Part shown: one piece after another, positions 22,294 to 22,901 of the stretch | How positions within the stretch are numbered: position 1 is the stretch's first letter | Layout: every line of letters begins with the position of its first letter | DNA from: Mariprofundaceae bacterium | GTDB taxonomy: Bacteria; Pseudomonadota; Zetaproteobacteria; Mariprofundales; Mariprofundaceae | NCBI GenBank assembly: GCA_027018975.1 | Contig: JALUXN010000032.1 | Location: 1-22,901 of the forward strand | Reading direction: 5' to 3' | Length of the DNA: 22,901 bases | Translations under genes and position numbers: made by a program | The notes under the pieces: generated by a model | Told to the model about the DNA's origin: nothing | Database searches by the model: none | Seen by the model: only the letters and a program-made list of their open reading frames with translations

Positions 22294-22901
22294 ATGAAAT
22301 ACGTGATGACGCTACTCTGTTTGACAGGGCTCGTGATGATAGAAGCACCACTGGCTACAGCCGATGTGACTGCGGTGTATCAATTCAGCTCACCCGATGG
22401 CAACGGCACGCAGACCATTCAATACCGCGATGCACAACATGTGCGGCTACAGATTGCGCAGCAGGGCGACCACAACATGAGCCTGCTGCAGCTGGATCAA
22501 CACATCTACATGATCACCGGCAAGACAGTGCAAGATCTCAACCAACTGCGGCAAATGTTGGCGATGATGGGTCGCGCACCGCAAGCCAAACGGCAGCCCA
22601 AAGCGCCGACCGATCTTCATGATAGCGGCAAAACTGAGCGCATCGCCGGTATCCTAGGGCATCTCTACACCTACACGGAGCATGGCCGCCAACATGAGGT
22701 GGTGCTGGCCGATGATCCGCGACTGCAGCAAGTCTATGCCGCGTTTACTGCCATCACCGATGCCACCTCCAGCCTGATGCCGATGGATCACGCCACCGAC
22801 CCGCTGCCCGGCAATATCAAACAGATGGGACTGCTGCGCTACGATCAGACGATCCGCCTGCAGTCGATCACCACCGCAACCATTCCCAAACAGGCGTTTA
22901 T
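22294..22901 (+). CDS. Exported protein of unknown function (runs off right edge)
   Basis: The frame is open from ATG 22294 to the window end (202 codons). It starts with a signal peptide (about 1-24, YVMTLLCLTGLVMIEAPLATA) and continues as a periplasmic protein with alternating strands (VTAVYQFSSPDGNGTQTIQYRD, HIYMITGKTVQDL). The pattern is reminiscent of DUF4412-type proteins, which read a Thr/Gln-rich beta fold after a signal peptide, but I am not sure. AAGGAGG six bases upstream gives a clear start. No lipobox cysteine follows the signal peptide. Confidence 0.75.
   Translation, partial: MKYVMTLLCLTGLVMIEAPLATADVTAVYQFSSPDGNGTQTIQYRDAQHVRLQIAQQGDHNMSLLQLDQHIYMITGKTVQDLNQLRQMLAMMGRAPQAKRQPKAPTDLHDSGKTERIAGILGHLYTYTEHGRQHEVVLADDPRLQQVYAAFTAITDATSSLMPMDHATDPLPGNIKQMGLLRYDQTIRLQSITTATIPKQAF

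Noticed and set aside
1..22901. CRISPR arrays, tRNA or rRNA genes
   Set aside because: I saw no regularly spaced repeats of CRISPR type and no tRNA- or rRNA-like sequence; the repeats found are short and isolated.

Overview
The window joins two unlike pieces of DNA from a Gram-negative bacterium. From the left edge to about position 12813 lies one end of a transposable (Mu-related) prophage. From there to the right edge is ordinary chromosome. The host genes (a MoxR/DUF58/vWA 'Bat' operon, purT, a COG0731-like radical SAM protein, exported proteins) fit a proteobacterium of moderately high GC. I cannot name the genus from the sequence.

Prophage layout. A leftward block holds the first 36 codons of a GH19-type endolysin (running off the left edge), a strong terminator, a two-gene cassette (a four-helix membrane protein and a DUF4747-like protein), and a CI/LexA-type repressor (1811-2602). 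A rightward early operon follows: a Cro/Ner-like regulator, a CII-like regulator, small unknowns, an IclR-like winged helix protein, a DUF3102 protein, the DDE transposase (A, 6409-8166), the AAA+ target-capture ATPase (B, 8197-9468), a zinc-ribbon protein, a one-helix membrane protein, Gam, more small DNA-binding-like proteins, the gp16/DUF1018 protein and a Mor-like activator that ends at 12658. Two genes (3267-3818 and 4602-4910) sit on the opposite strand inside this operon and look like later insertions. Because the early genes run to a phage end while lysis (and presumably late) genes run the other way off the window, the layout is the divergent BcepMu-like type rather than that of Mu itself.

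Junction. After the Mor-like gene come about 155 bp of repeated motifs, then a reading frame that starts in the middle of a protein: the linker and receiver domain of a hybrid histidine kinase, without its front part. The reading frame, a terminal CA and clustered repeats place the prophage terminus at about 12813. The prophage therefore interrupts a host hybrid kinase gene.

Host layout. An intergenic stretch of 228 bp leads to a tight rightward operon: MoxR ATPase, DUF58 protein, DUF4381 membrane protein, BatA-like vWA protein, BatB-like vWA protein fused to TPRs, and BatD (13481-19782). It converges with a leftward group: purT, a radical SAM enzyme and a small unknown protein (19766-22152). 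A secreted protein with a good sigma-70-type promoter starts at 22294 and runs off the right edge.

The most interesting material is in the prophage: the DUF4747 plus membrane protein cassette, closely related palindromic leader sequences pointing outward from both sides of the repressor gene, a perfect 23-bp palindrome overlapping a possible leaderless promoter, and the terminal repeat array.
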